This document shows positions 7,148 through 16,398 of a stretch of 35,973 nucleotides of DNA, in pieces. Position 1 is the first letter of the stretch. Each line of letters opens with the position of its first letter. A program made the translations under genes and the position numbers. Origin of the DNA: Lachnospiraceae bacterium (GTDB taxonomy: Bacteria > Bacillota > Clostridia > Lachnospirales > Lachnospiraceae); NCBI GenBank assembly GCA_009774235.1, contig VSNJ01000023.1, forward strand, positions 1 to 35,973, written 5' to 3'. Below the pieces are notes generated by a model, which saw nothing but the letters and a program-made list of their open reading frames with translations, was not told the origin of the DNA and ran no database searches.

Positions 7148-7176
7148 TTGCTTAAAGATGAAGTTTTTGTTATAGT
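7148..7176 (+). promoter_or_regulatory. SigA promoter of the GH43 lipoprotein gene
   Basis: The -35 TTGCTT (7148-7153) and -10 TATAGT (7171-7176) have a 17-nt spacer, 39 nt before the chosen ATG. A short dyad GGGTA/TACCC (7107-7111 and 7122-7126) lies upstream and could be a regulator site. The remainder of the gap between the kinase region and this gene shows nothing else. Confidence 0.6.
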
Positions 7177-7215
7177 TAATAATAGGATTAAAGAAGGATG
7201 AAGGAGGAAAAAATT

Positions 7216-8829
7216 ATGAGCAGATACCGCAAAGCAGCAGGAGCTTTGGCGCTTATGCTGGCAGGAGGGGCTGTCCTGCTGTCAGCCTGTGGTGACAAGC
7301 AGGATAAGCAGGACACGTCAAAAGTACAGGAACAAAAGGAAGATACCAAAAAGGAGGTTGAGGAGGAATATGCCAATGCAGATTTTACTGTAAACCTGGA
7401 TGGTATAAAGACCAACACAATTAAAACAGGTATAAGTGTGCATGACCCATCTGTTATTAAAACCGGGGATGAATATTATATATATGGTTCCCATATGACA
7501 GCTGCTAAATCAAAAGATTTAATAAACTGGACAAGTGTTGCAGATGGATATAATTCAACTAATCCTGTTTATGGTGACATGATGATGAAGAAGCATGTGT
7601 TTGATTATACTGGAAATATGTTTTCGGCAATCCCTACAGAGGATGGCGGGACACGTGTATGGGCTCCGGATATTATCTATAATGAGAAGCAGAATCTTTA
7701 TTATATGTATCTGTGTACATCATCAACATTTAATGCGTCAAACCTGTGTTATGCTACATCAGAATCACCAGATGGGCCTTTTGACTGGCAAGGACCACTA
7801 ATTTGTTCTGGATTTAATAATGAAACACTTAAAGACACAGATGTGCTTGATTATGTTACAGAGGAGTATGCAAAAGAACATTACATAACAGACAGAAACG
7901 AATATGATTATATGAACTATCCAAATGCGATTGACCCAACTATATTCCATGATACAGATGGAAAGTTCTGGATGGTTTATGGCTCATTTTCAGGTGGTAT
8001 TTTCTTACTTGAACTGGATGAAGAAACAGGCAAAGTAATACATCCTGAAGCTGACCCCGACAATAATGTGGATGCTTATTTTGGCAAACGTCTTATAGGT
8101 GGAGGGCATACATCAATAGAAGCGCCTTATATTTTATATGACGAAGAGGCAGGGTATTATTATCTTTATGTATCTTATGGCAGTCTTACAAGGATGGGAG
8201 GATACCAGATAAGGGTCTTCCGTTCAGATAAAGTTGATGGTGAATATGTGGATATGAACGGGCAGAAGCCTGAACTTGGCAATGGGAACCATTCATATTT
8301 CGGGCTTAAGCTGTCAGGTAACTATATGCTTCCAAGCCTTGATATGGCATATATGGCAACAGGGCATAATTCAGCCTTTATAGATGATGATGGCAAGAAG
8401 TATATAGTATACCATACACGTTTTGACAATGGCACTGAATACCATGAACCACGTGTGCACCAGTACCTGCTTAATGAAGACAAGTGGCCTTGTATGCTGC
8501 CTTATGCCACTTCTGGTGAAACTGTTCCAGAAACAGGGTATGAAACAAGTGAAGTAGCAGGTGAATATTATGTAATAAACCAGGGTACTGCTATTGACAG
8601 CCAGATTGCAGAACCATTTAAGCTAATCCTTACGGAAAAGGGGAATGTGTATGGTGACAAGATTACAGGTACATGGGAAGTAAAGGATGACAGTTATTAT
8701 ATAACTATTGAATATGGCAAAACAGAGTATAAGGGCGTACTGTGCAAAATGAATGATGAAGCACAGACAGAGGTAATGACATTTTCTGCAGTTGGCAACA
8801 ACCAGAGTATATGGGGTGTGAAATATTGA
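7216..8829 (+). CDS. GH43 endo-arabinanase-type lipoprotein
   Basis: A 537-aa protein from ATG 7216, preferred over ATG 7198 because AAGGAGG (7201-7207) precedes it. A lipoprotein signal with LLSAC puts the lipid-anchored Cys at residue 25. The five-bladed GH43 catalytic domain has base D77 (SVHDPS), pKa-modulating D240 (AIDPT) and acid E302 (SIEAP), plus GSFSGGIFLLEL and GHNSAF segments. A C-terminal beta domain of about 100 residues follows, as in two-domain Abn2-type arabinanases. It would attack alpha-1,5-arabinan at the cell surface. It is a close relative of the N-terminal half of the 27210-30272 enzyme. The arabinan preference is inferred from family and locus. Confidence 0.88.
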   Translation: MSRYRKAAGALALMLAGGAVLLSACGDKQDKQDTSKVQEQKEDTKKEVEEEYANADFTVNLDGIKTNTIKTGISVHDPSVIKTGDEYYIYGSHMTAAKSKDLINWTSVADGYNSTNPVYGDMMMKKHVFDYTGNMFSAIPTEDGGTRVWAPDIIYNEKQNLYYMYLCTSSTFNASNLCYATSESPDGPFDWQGPLICSGFNNETLKDTDVLDYVTEEYAKEHYITDRNEYDYMNYPNAIDPTIFHDTDGKFWMVYGSFSGGIFLLELDEETGKVIHPEADPDNNVDAYFGKRLIGGGHTSIEAPYILYDEEAGYYYLYVSYGSLTRMGGYQIRVFRSDKVDGEYVDMNGQKPELGNGNHSYFGLKLSGNYMLPSLDMAYMATGHNSAFIDDDGKKYIVYHTRFDNGTEYHEPRVHQYLLNEDKWPCMLPYATSGETVPETGYETSEVAGEYYVINQGTAIDSQIAEPFKLILTEKGNVYGDKITGTWEVKDDSYYITIEYGKTEYKGVLCKMNDEAQTEVMTFSAVGNNQSIWGVKY

Positions 8830-8849
8830 CAGATAGGAAGAAGAATGAT

Positions 8850-9080
8850 ATGAAGGCAATAAAAGAACATACAATAGATATAGTTAAAAGCGTGCTGGTG
8901 TGGGCGGTTGTGACAGGGCTTGCATTTTTGTACTGGATGGCAGTATTTCTTGTGCTTTCGCTTATACTTCTGAATGTATGGCATGTAACATTTGATTCAA
9001 TATTACAATATTCAACAATACTTACAGTTATAACTTCTATAACATATATAGTGAAGAAAATATATAAAGCAAGAAATTAG
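8850..9080 (+). CDS. small two-TM membrane protein, unknown
   Basis: A 76-aa frame from ATG 8850 (AGGAAG at 8835-8840). A TTG at 8826 overlapping the stop of the GH43 gene would add 8 codons. It encodes two hydrophobic segments, about 10-40 and 48-66, and a basic tail. It is directly downstream of the GH43 lipoprotein and before a strong terminator, so it is cotranscribed with it. I recognise no family; it may be an accessory membrane peptide. That it is real is supported by position, RBS and terminator rather than homology. Confidence 0.55.
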   Translation: MKAIKEHTIDIVKSVLVWAVVTGLAFLYWMAVFLVLSLILLNVWHVTFDSILQYSTILTVITSITYIVKKIYKARN

Positions 9081-9107
9081 GCAGAAAGTTTACTGGGTAT
9101 AATTCTT

Positions 9108-9136
9108 AAGGGGAACACTTAGGTGTTCCCCTTTTT
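9108..9136 (+). terminator. strong rho-independent terminator
   Basis: Perfect 9-bp GC-rich stem GGGGAACAC/GTGTTCCCC (9110-9118 and 9123-9131) with a 4-nt loop, extended by A-T pairs and followed by TTTTT. It ends the GH43/small membrane protein transcript. Confidence 0.92.
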
Positions 9137-9265
9137 CTATAATATTTTAGTTTAAAAATATAGAATTTGGCTGTTTATTAACACTGTTATATAAAAAAGG
9201 GGATAATGTGCTTTTGTGCATAGTGCCTTAATGTTAAATTGGCACATTTGTATAAGATGTATACA

Positions 9266-9288
9266 TTTTGCCAGAAAATATGGCAAAA
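9266..9288. promoter_or_regulatory. 8-bp dyad upstream of the transporter operon
   Basis: TTTTGCCA (9266-9273) and TGGCAAAA (9281-9288) form a perfect inverted repeat, 48 bp upstream of the -35 of the large operon. A second GTGCC/GGCAC pair lies at 9223-9245. The position fits an activator site. The rest of the 298-nt region between terminator and promoter holds no gene. Confidence 0.4.
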
Positions 9289-9335
9289 AGAAGTGGAATA
9301 TGATAGAATATCACAATAAAAGGTTAAGAGTAGTA

Positions 9336-9364
9336 TTGACTTTTGTTGATTATAATAGTAATAT
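9336..9364 (+). promoter_or_regulatory. promoter of the arabino-oligosaccharide transporter operon
   Basis: The -35 TTGACT (9336-9341) and -10 TAATAT (9359-9364) have a 17-nt spacer, about 70 nt before the ATG of the large solute-binding protein. A TATAAT within the spacer (9351-9356) is too close to the -35 to be used with it. Confidence 0.6.
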
Positions 9365-9434
9365 AAAATAAGCTAAAGTATTTTAAAAAAACATAAAAGG
9401 GAGAATGAAAATTTAAGTCTTAAAGGAGGATGTT

Positions 9435-12400
9435 ATGCGGCACAAAAAAATTGGAAGCAAAGTTAAGAAAACAGTCCTGCTTGGGGCGCTTGCAGCTCTT
9501 ACTGCTACCAGCATCGGCTACAGGGCTGGTGCAACATCAGATACGTCAGGCAAAACTGATACTGGTGGCAGTACAGATACTGCTGGGGATGCCAAAGCAG
9601 GCGGAAGCACTGGTGCGTCTGGAGAATACTCAAGTGACCGGATTAATACGGTTTATTCAGTTATAAGCAGCAGTTATTCGTTATCAGATTATACTGGTAA
9701 TGCACTTGAATATCCTGCTGGGGACAGCGTGTCAGAGGAGTCAAAGTCCAAGTTGTCTGATGATACACAGGGCTACACTAAAGACAGCAAGGTTTTAAAA
9801 GTTTCAGCTGGTGACAAGGTACAGTTTGAGATTGATGTACCCCAGGATGGGCTTTATTTTGCCAAGCTTGATTATTTGTCATATGATGAGTCTATACTGC
9901 CTGTTAAGGCTAGTATGTCAGTTGATGGGGAATATCCTTTCTATGAAAGCAGGAACCTTGAATTTGACACAACATGGAAGCTTAATGATGAGCCTTCATT
10001 GGACCGTTATGACAATGAAACTGTAACGGTACCTGAAAAGGTTATACAATGGGAAGAAAAGTATATCCAGGATTCAAGTTACCGTCATTCAGAACCTCTT
10101 AAGCTTGAACTTAAGAAGGGAAAACACGTTTTTGAAATGCAGATTAAAGAAGGTAATGCACTTCTTGGAGGCATTACACTGGAAGCACCATCAAAAGATG
10201 CGGCTTACAGTGGTTCAGAAAAGGCTGAGGGCAACGGGATTGTTGAAATTGAGGGAGAGAAGTACAGTTTCACAAATGATTCAGCAATACATGCTATAGC
10301 TGAATATGATACAAGTCTTAGTCCTTATGAAGTAAAGGATACAGTTTTAAATACGATTGATTCAGATTCATTTAATTCAGCAGGGCAGAAAATTACATAT
10401 ACATTTGATGCACCTGAAACAGGTAATTATTATATTGCACTTAATTACCGCCAGTCTGAAAAGACAGACTTTCCTGTGTTTGTGGATATTGAAGTGGATG
10501 GCAAAGTGCCAAATGAGGCATTCCGTTCATATGGCATGGCATATTCAACAAAGTATAAGACTTCTACCCTTGAAGACAGCGAGGGTAATAAGTTAAGTAT
10601 AAACCTTGAAAAGGGAAGCCATAGTATTTCATTTACAATAAGCATGGCACCTATATGCTATATAATGGAAGAAATCGACGTTATAATGTCAGAGGTTAAT
10701 GACCTTGCACTTGAGATTACAAAGGTTGCAGGTAATAATGCTGATAAATACAGGGACCTTAAGCTTACAAGGTATATACCAGGTATTGAAGATACACTTT
10801 ATGGTTATTATGACAGGCTTGTAGAGTTAGAGAAGAGTGCTGTTAAATGGAGTGACAGTGATAAAGGTGTTGCAGTTATGTCATCACTTCTTATTGCAGC
10901 AGAACAGCTTAAAAGCCTTGCGGATAACCCAGATGAAATACCATACCGTATAGCAGAGCTTACAACAAGCCAGAGTTCTGTAACACATTTCCTCGCAACA
11001 GCAGTTGATAACCTGATTACAAACGACCTTGCCATTGACCGTTTGTGGATATACCAGGAAGGCGCAGAGCTTCCTAAGAAACCAGGTATATTTAAGTCAG
11101 CATGGATGAATATACAGAGGTTTGTGGCTTCATTTACAGAGCAGGCATATTCAACAAAGAATACTAATAAAGACCATATCCAGGTATGGGTAAACCGTTC
11201 AAACCAGTATGTACAGATTATGCAGAAGATGATTGATGAGTATTTTACACCTGAAACTGGAATTGAAGTTGATATAAGTATTATGCCTGACCAGTATAAG
11301 CTTGTTCTTTCAAATTCATCAGGAAGCACACCAGATGTTGCGACAGGAATTAACTATACTGTTCCTTATGAGCTTGCTATAAGGGGTGCGCTTGTCAATA
11401 TGATGGATTTTGATGATTTTAAAGAGGCAGCAGCTGATTATGAGCCAGGTTTCTTTATGACGGGTACAGTTGACAATGGAATATATTCTATGCCTGAAAC
11501 AATGAACTTCTGGGTAATGTTTTACCGTTCAGATATTATGGAGAAGCTTGGGATTGAAGTTCCGCAGACAATAGATGAGGTAATAGATATTCTTCCTGAC
11601 CTGCAGATGAGAGGACTTAACTTCTATTATCCTACAGCCGGCATGATACTTATGAGGAACTTCCATGGAACAACTCCTCTTATAGTACAGCAGGGTGGCT
11701 CACTGTATTACCCTACAGCATCAGAGGGTACAGCACTTGGCGGGGAGGCAACAGTTAATGGCTTTACAAAACTTACTGACCTCTTTACAATATATAACCT
11801 GCCTGTAAATATTGATAACTTCTACCAGCATTTCAGGAATGGTGATATGCCTCTTGGAATTGCGGATTATGCTACATATAACATGCTTACTAATGCGGCA
11901 CCTGAGCTTGCAAGTTCATGGGATATCGCCCTTGCCCCAGGTACAACACAGGAAGATGGAACAATCGACCGTTCTGTATGTGGATGTGCAGAAGCAAGTG
12001 TTATCTTTAAGAGTGATGATGAAAGGCAGAAGAAGGCATGGGAATTTGTTAAGTGGTGGTCATCAGCAGAAACACAGGCTACGTTTGGGCAGACAATACA
12101 GATATCATATGGTAGTGAATACATCTGGCCTACAGCTAACATGAAAGCATTCCAGCAGCTCCCTCTGGAAACAAATGCCAAGAATGTTATAGCTGAAACA
12201 GCCAAAAACGTTGTAGACGTACCAAGGGTTCCAGGAACATACCTGCTTGAACGTGAAATGAGCAATACATTTAATGATATAGCAGTTAATGCCCAGGATG
12301 CGAGGACGCGTATAGACAAAGCTGTTAAATCAATAAACCATGAGTTCGACAGAAAGCTGGAGGAATTTGGTTATAACGACAGTAATGGTTCTGTAATAAA

Positions 12401-12452
12401 GGACTATAAAATTCCTACGCTGGAGACGGTAACAAGGTTATTAGGAAGGTGA
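9435..12452 (+). CDS. large exported solute-binding protein with N-terminal beta domains
   Basis: The 1005-aa protein has a signal peptide (about 1-33, no clear lipobox) and a Gly/Thr/Ser/Asp-rich linker (about 34-60). Two beta-rich carbohydrate-binding-like domains follow (about 70-250 and 265-415), then a helical connector (about 420-560). A family-1 extracellular solute-binding domain (about 578-940) contains the PETMNFWVMFYRSDIMEKLGI hinge region. Ordinary sugar-binding proteins are 400-550 aa, so roughly 570 residues are added. It is first in an operon with two permeases and should feed them with oligosaccharide captured near the wall. AAAGGAGG precedes the ATG. The arabino-oligosaccharide specificity is inferred from the neighbours. 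Confidence 0.85.
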   Translation: MRHKKIGSKVKKTVLLGALAALTATSIGYRAGATSDTSGKTDTGGSTDTAGDAKAGGSTGASGEYSSDRINTVYSVISSSYSLSDYTGNALEYPAGDSVSEESKSKLSDDTQGYTKDSKVLKVSAGDKVQFEIDVPQDGLYFAKLDYLSYDESILPVKASMSVDGEYPFYESRNLEFDTTWKLNDEPSLDRYDNETVTVPEKVIQWEEKYIQDSSYRHSEPLKLELKKGKHVFEMQIKEGNALLGGITLEAPSKDAAYSGSEKAEGNGIVEIEGEKYSFTNDSAIHAIAEYDTSLSPYEVKDTVLNTIDSDSFNSAGQKITYTFDAPETGNYYIALNYRQSEKTDFPVFVDIEVDGKVPNEAFRSYGMAYSTKYKTSTLEDSEGNKLSINLEKGSHSISFTISMAPICYIMEEIDVIMSEVNDLALEITKVAGNNADKYRDLKLTRYIPGIEDTLYGYYDRLVELEKSAVKWSDSDKGVAVMSSLLIAAEQLKSLADNPDEIPYRIAELTTSQSSVTHFLATAVDNLITNDLAIDRLWIYQEGAELPKKPGIFKSAWMNIQRFVASFTEQAYSTKNTNKDHIQVWVNRSNQYVQIMQKMIDEYFTPETGIEVDISIMPDQYKLVLSNSSGSTPDVATGINYTVPYELAIRGALVNMMDFDDFKEAAADYEPGFFMTGTVDNGIYSMPETMNFWVMFYRSDIMEKLGIEVPQTIDEVIDILPDLQMRGLNFYYPTAGMILMRNFHGTTPLIVQQGGSLYYPTASEGTALGGEATVNGFTKLTDLFTIYNLPVNIDNFYQHFRNGDMPLGIADYATYNMLTNAAPELASSWDIALAPGTTQEDGTIDRSVCGCAEASVIFKSDDERQKKAWEFVKWWSSAETQATFGQTIQISYGSEYIWPTANMKAFQQLPLETNAKNVIAETAKNVVDVPRVPGTYLLEREMSNTFNDIAVNAQDARTRIDKAVKSINHEFDRKLEEFGYNDSNGSVIKDYKIPTLETVTRLLGR

Positions 12453-12471
12453 CGGACAAAGGTTTGCCGTC
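12451..12471 (+). other. hairpin overlapping the stop codon of the large binding protein gene
   Basis: GACGG-a-CAAA (12451-12460) pairs with TTTG-CCGTC (12463-12471) with one bulged A. It begins inside the TGA stop and is followed by AGCTAAAACGGAGGG, with no T-run. Such hairpins after binding-protein genes often protect the upstream message, giving more binding protein than permease; that role here is inferred. Confidence 0.55.
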
Positions 12472-12498
12472 CAGCTAAAACGGAGGGATGAGAAAAAC

Positions 12499-13422
12499 AT
12501 GGCAAATAATGAAAAAAAGCAAAAAAGCAATATCAGGAAGCGTGAGAATTCCAACTGGAATGGTTACATATTTATGGCACCATATGCGGTTATATTTTTA
12601 ATATTTATCCTGGTGCCTGTAATCCTGGCAGTTATACTGTCATTTACAAACTTTAACGCAATCCAGTTTCCATCATTTGTAGGCTTTCTGAACTATATAA
12701 CACTTATAACAAGTGATGAAGTATTTATGCAGTTTGTACTGCCTAATACTGTAGTTTATGCGGTTGTTGTAGGTATTGGCGGATACATACTTTCTTTCGT
12801 GCTTGCATGGGCACTTTGTAACCTTACAAAAGGACCGAGGACAATATTTGCTCTGATTTTGTATTCACCAAGTATGACAGTCGGTGTTGCTATGACAGTA
12901 TTATGGAAGGTTATATTCTCAGGAGACCAGACAGGTCTTCTGAACAGCTGGCTTATAAGCCTGGGCTTAATTAATGAGCCTATAATCTGGCTCGTTGATG
13001 TAAGGTATCTGTTACCAATCGTAATTGTTATAGGTCTTTGGTCTTCAATGGGTATTGGTTTCCTTTCTATGATAGCAGGTATCCTTAACTCAGATGAAGA
13101 ACTTTATGAAGCAGCAGCGATTGACGGAATTAAGAACCGCTTCCAGGAAATGATTTATATAACAGTGCCACAGATGAAGCCACAGATGCTCTTTGCAGCG
13201 GTTATGGCAGTTGTTGGTGCATTCCAGAATGGTCTTATTTCAACACAGCTTACAGGTAACCCGTCACCAGGATATGCTGCACAGCTTATTGTAAACCATA
13301 TTGAAGACTATGGTTTCTTAAGGTATGAGATGGGTTATGCTGCCGCTGTTTCAGTTGTACTGTTGCTGATTGTACAGATATTCTCTAAGGGAGCTAATGC
13401 TCTTCTGGCAGAAAAAGACTAA
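12499..13422 (+). CDS. ABC sugar permease, MalF/UgpA type
   Basis: A 307-aa integral membrane protein with six predicted spans and the cytoplasmic EAA loop ELYEAAAIDGIKNRFQEM (about 200-218), which contacts the ATPase. The N-terminal hydrophobic segment begins near residue 25 with GYIFMAPYAVIFL, typical of the sugar ABC permease family (BPD_transp_1). It follows the large solute-binding protein by 46 nt, with GGAGGG as RBS, and pairs with the next gene to form the heterodimeric channel. No ATPase is encoded nearby, so a shared MsmK/MsmX-type ATPase is expected. Confidence 0.92.
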   Translation: MANNEKKQKSNIRKRENSNWNGYIFMAPYAVIFLIFILVPVILAVILSFTNFNAIQFPSFVGFLNYITLITSDEVFMQFVLPNTVVYAVVVGIGGYILSFVLAWALCNLTKGPRTIFALILYSPSMTVGVAMTVLWKVIFSGDQTGLLNSWLISLGLINEPIIWLVDVRYLLPIVIVIGLWSSMGIGFLSMIAGILNSDEELYEAAAIDGIKNRFQEMIYITVPQMKPQMLFAAVMAVVGAFQNGLISTQLTGNPSPGYAAQLIVNHIEDYGFLRYEMGYAAAVSVVLLLIVQIFSKGANALLAEKD

Positions 13423-13441
13423 TAAAGGAGGGAAGTAACAG

Positions 13442-14311
13442 ATGGCTTATAAAGGAAAAAGAATTAACCCCCAGAAGTTTGAAAGGGGACATATAAAGAT
13501 TATCTTAATTTTACTTCCATTGGTAATCTTTATGGCAATGCCTATTATATTTATTGCAAACCACGCATTTAAACCAATGGACGAATTGTTCGCATTCCCG
13601 CCAACGTTCTTTGTAAGGTCTCCTTCAATGGAAAACTTTACAAAGCTGATTAAGTTCAGCCGTACATCTGGTGTGCCTCTTAGCCGTTATGTATTTAACA
13701 GTATAATAGTTACGGCACTGACTGTGGGATTTTCACTTATATTTACGACATTTGCAGCATTTGCACTTGCAAAACTTAAATTTAAAGGACGTAACCTGAT
13801 GATGTCAATTAACCAGGGTGCCCTTATGTTTGTGGCAACTGCTGTACTTATTCCAAGATACCTTGTTATATGTAACTTTGGGCTGATTGATACTTTCTGG
13901 GCACATATATTCCCTCTGGTAGCATACCCGGTTGCGCTGTTCCTGGTGAAACAGTTCGTTGAACAGGTTCCGGATGCTCTGATAGAGGCGGCGTATATAG
14001 ATGGCGCTACTGATTTTACGGTATACCGCAAGATTATTGTACCTATGATTAAGCCGGCTATTGCTACAGCGTCAATTTTGATATTCCAGCAGGTATGGAC
14101 CAATGTAGAAACGTCAAACTACTATATTAATGATGACAGCATGAAGACACTGACATTCTATATGAACTCGTTGGTAAATGCTAACAACACTGTTTCTGGC
14201 CAGGGTATGGCAGCAGCAGCATCGCTGATAATGTTTGTACCAAACCTTGTGTTGTTCGTAATTTTACAGAATAATGTCATGAACACCATGGCACATTCAG
14301 GTATCAAGTAA
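13442..14311 (+). CDS. ABC sugar permease, MalG/UgpE type
   Basis: A 289-aa six-span permease with the EAA loop DALIEAAYIDGATDFTVYRK (about 179-198). It starts 19 nt after the first permease, with GGAGGGAAG as RBS, and is the second half of the importer channel for the 1005-aa binding protein. The C-terminal segment LVLFVILQNNVMNTMAHSGIK is typical of the MalG side. Confidence 0.92.
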   Translation: MAYKGKRINPQKFERGHIKIILILLPLVIFMAMPIIFIANHAFKPMDELFAFPPTFFVRSPSMENFTKLIKFSRTSGVPLSRYVFNSIIVTALTVGFSLIFTTFAAFALAKLKFKGRNLMMSINQGALMFVATAVLIPRYLVICNFGLIDTFWAHIFPLVAYPVALFLVKQFVEQVPDALIEAAYIDGATDFTVYRKIIVPMIKPAIATASILIFQQVWTNVETSNYYINDDSMKTLTFYMNSLVNANNTVSGQGMAAAASLIMFVPNLVLFVILQNNVMNTMAHSGIK

Positions 14312-14340
14312 ACACTTGCAAAGAGGAGAAGGAAGCAGAC

Positions 14341-16398
14341 ATGAAAATAAGTAAAAAGTTTTTAAGGCTTATGACTATGTTTTTAGCTGTGGTGTTCTTT
14401 ACTTCCGTAATTGCCGCTGTACCAGTTTCAGCCGAAACGCCATACCGTACATACACAGTTGATGGATATGGCAGGGTTATGGAGACACAGACAGCTTATC
14501 TGCCAAATGAAACTATTATCAAATTTGGTGAAGAGTTCCTAAGTGCACCAAATGACCTGTTTATAACAGATGACGGGGAAATCTATGTGGCAGATACTGG
14601 AAACAGCAGAATCATAGTTGGTAATGAAGCCGGGGAATTAGTTAAGATAATTGGCGAAGGTATTCTTAATACTCCAAGAGGTGTGTATGTAACAGAGGAT
14701 AAGCATGTATATGTAGCAGACTCTGAGGGAATGGCAGTATATGAGTTTGATGAAGAGGGCAATAAAGTGAACGAATATGGGAAACCAGACAGCCCGCTTT
14801 ATGGTGATAAACTTGAGTATAAGCCTAGCAAGCTTGTTGTAAATGACGCAGGGATTATGTATATAGTATGTGATGCCAATACAAATGGTATTGTAGAAAT
14901 ATCACCTGACGAAGGTGGAACATTCCTTGGTTATTTTGGAGCGAATGCAGCATCAAAAGACCCTATGCTTATACTGCGCCGTGCAATAGCTACTGATGCA
15001 CAGCGTGCCAAGATGGTAAGTAATATACCATCTACACCTGACAACCTTGCAATAGATGAAAAAGGCCTTATTTATACAGTTACACGTGGTGAGGAATATG
15101 ATTCCCTGAAAAGGCTGAATATTGCAGGTAAGAACCTTATAACAGACTGTGACGCATATGATGAGTCACCAGCAGCAGTTGCAGTTGGAAACCATGATAA
15201 TATATATGTTGCTTCAACAAAAGGATATATATATGAATACAATAACCAGGGTGAGCTTTTGTTCGTGTTTGGCGCTAAAGATGATGGTTCACAGCGTGTA
15301 GGTCTTTCAACCCAGGTTACAAGTATTAAAATTGATACAAAAGACAATATCTACTTGCTTGATTCTGACAAGTGCCAGATACAGGTATACAGGCCATCAG
15401 AATTTACAAGCCTGCTGCACAATGCATTATATCTTTATTCAAAGGGACGTTATACAGAGAGTAAAGAGCCGTTAGAGCAGGTGCTTAAGATGAACAGTAT
15501 GTTTGATTATGCCAATAAAGCTATGGGCCGTGCACTTTTCCAGGAAGAGAACTACGACATGGCAACAAGCTATGCAAAGCTTGCTAAAGATTACCGTGGT
15601 TATTCAGATGCTTTCTGGGAGATAAGAAATAACTGGCTTAAGAGAAATATTGTTACACTTATATTTGCAATAATTGCATTGTACATATTAATCAAAGTCC
15701 TTAAATATGCAGATAAGAAGAAAGGCATATTTAACAAGCCAAGGGAAATATGGGAAGGTTTTGGCAAGAATAAGATTTTCTCTAATGTGATGTATGCAAA
15801 GTATTTTATGAGACACCCGTCAGATGGCTCATATGGAATTGCAAGAGAAGGAAGGGCATCTTTCATTGCACCGACAATAATACTTGTAGTATTTATGGCT
15901 GAATATGTTATTAATAAGTATTTGTGTGGTTTCTTACAGAAGAATATCAGGGAAGGCAGATATGAGCTTGTATCTGATATAGGAACAATAATTGTAGTTA
16001 TTATAGGTGTTACATTGTGTAATTACCTTGTTTGTACAATTAATGAAGGTGAAGGAACAGTAAAGAAGATTTATACATATTTCTGTTACAGCCTTCTTCC
16101 TTATATAATGCTTACTCCTGTATCATTTGTGCTTTCACATATACTTACAAATAATGAAGCATTCCTTATTACACTTGTAGAAGTGGTAATGTATGGCTGG
16201 ATAATTGTGCTTATGATACTTGCCATAAAGGATGTAAATAACTATACAGCACAGGAAACATTTAAGATTATATGCCTTACAATATTTACAATATTAATTG
16301 TTGCATTGCTGATATTTATTATATATGTACTCTGGGCTCAGGTATTTGAGTTTATTAGTGCAATTATTGGAGAGGTGGTGTATCGTCTTGGCAATTAG
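14341..16398 (+). CDS. NHL-repeat/TPR/Yip1 membrane protein
   Basis: The 685-aa protein has a signal peptide (1-31), then NHL beta-propeller repeats (about 50-350) with repeats such as PNDLFITDDGEIYVADTGNSR and PRGVYVTEDKHVYVADS. A TPR-like helical pair follows (about 355-430), then a membrane span (about 434-452). After a short basic cytoplasmic loop comes a C-terminal Yip1-like domain (about 505-680) of four to five spans. The propeller and TPR would face outside, anchored by the Yip1 block. It starts 29 nt after a permease and overlaps the DUF5696 gene, so it is an integral member of the importer operon. A role as scaffold or substrate-handling subunit is inference. Confidence 0.82.
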   Translation: MKISKKFLRLMTMFLAVVFFTSVIAAVPVSAETPYRTYTVDGYGRVMETQTAYLPNETIIKFGEEFLSAPNDLFITDDGEIYVADTGNSRIIVGNEAGELVKIIGEGILNTPRGVYVTEDKHVYVADSEGMAVYEFDEEGNKVNEYGKPDSPLYGDKLEYKPSKLVVNDAGIMYIVCDANTNGIVEISPDEGGTFLGYFGANAASKDPMLILRRAIATDAQRAKMVSNIPSTPDNLAIDEKGLIYTVTRGEEYDSLKRLNIAGKNLITDCDAYDESPAAVAVGNHDNIYVASTKGYIYEYNNQGELLFVFGAKDDGSQRVGLSTQVTSIKIDTKDNIYLLDSDKCQIQVYRPSEFTSLLHNALYLYSKGRYTESKEPLEQVLKMNSMFDYANKAMGRALFQEENYDMATSYAKLAKDYRGYSDAFWEIRNNWLKRNIVTLIFAIIALYILIKVLKYADKKKGIFNKPREIWEGFGKNKIFSNVMYAKYFMRHPSDGSYGIAREGRASFIAPTIILVVFMAEYVINKYLCGFLQKNIREGRYELVSDIGTIIVVIIGVTLCNYLVCTINEGEGTVKKIYTYFCYSLLPYIMLTPVSFVLSHILTNNEAFLITLVEVVMYGWIIVLMILAIKDVNNYTAQETFKIICLTIFTILIVALLIFIIYVLWAQVFEFISAIIGEVVYRLGN

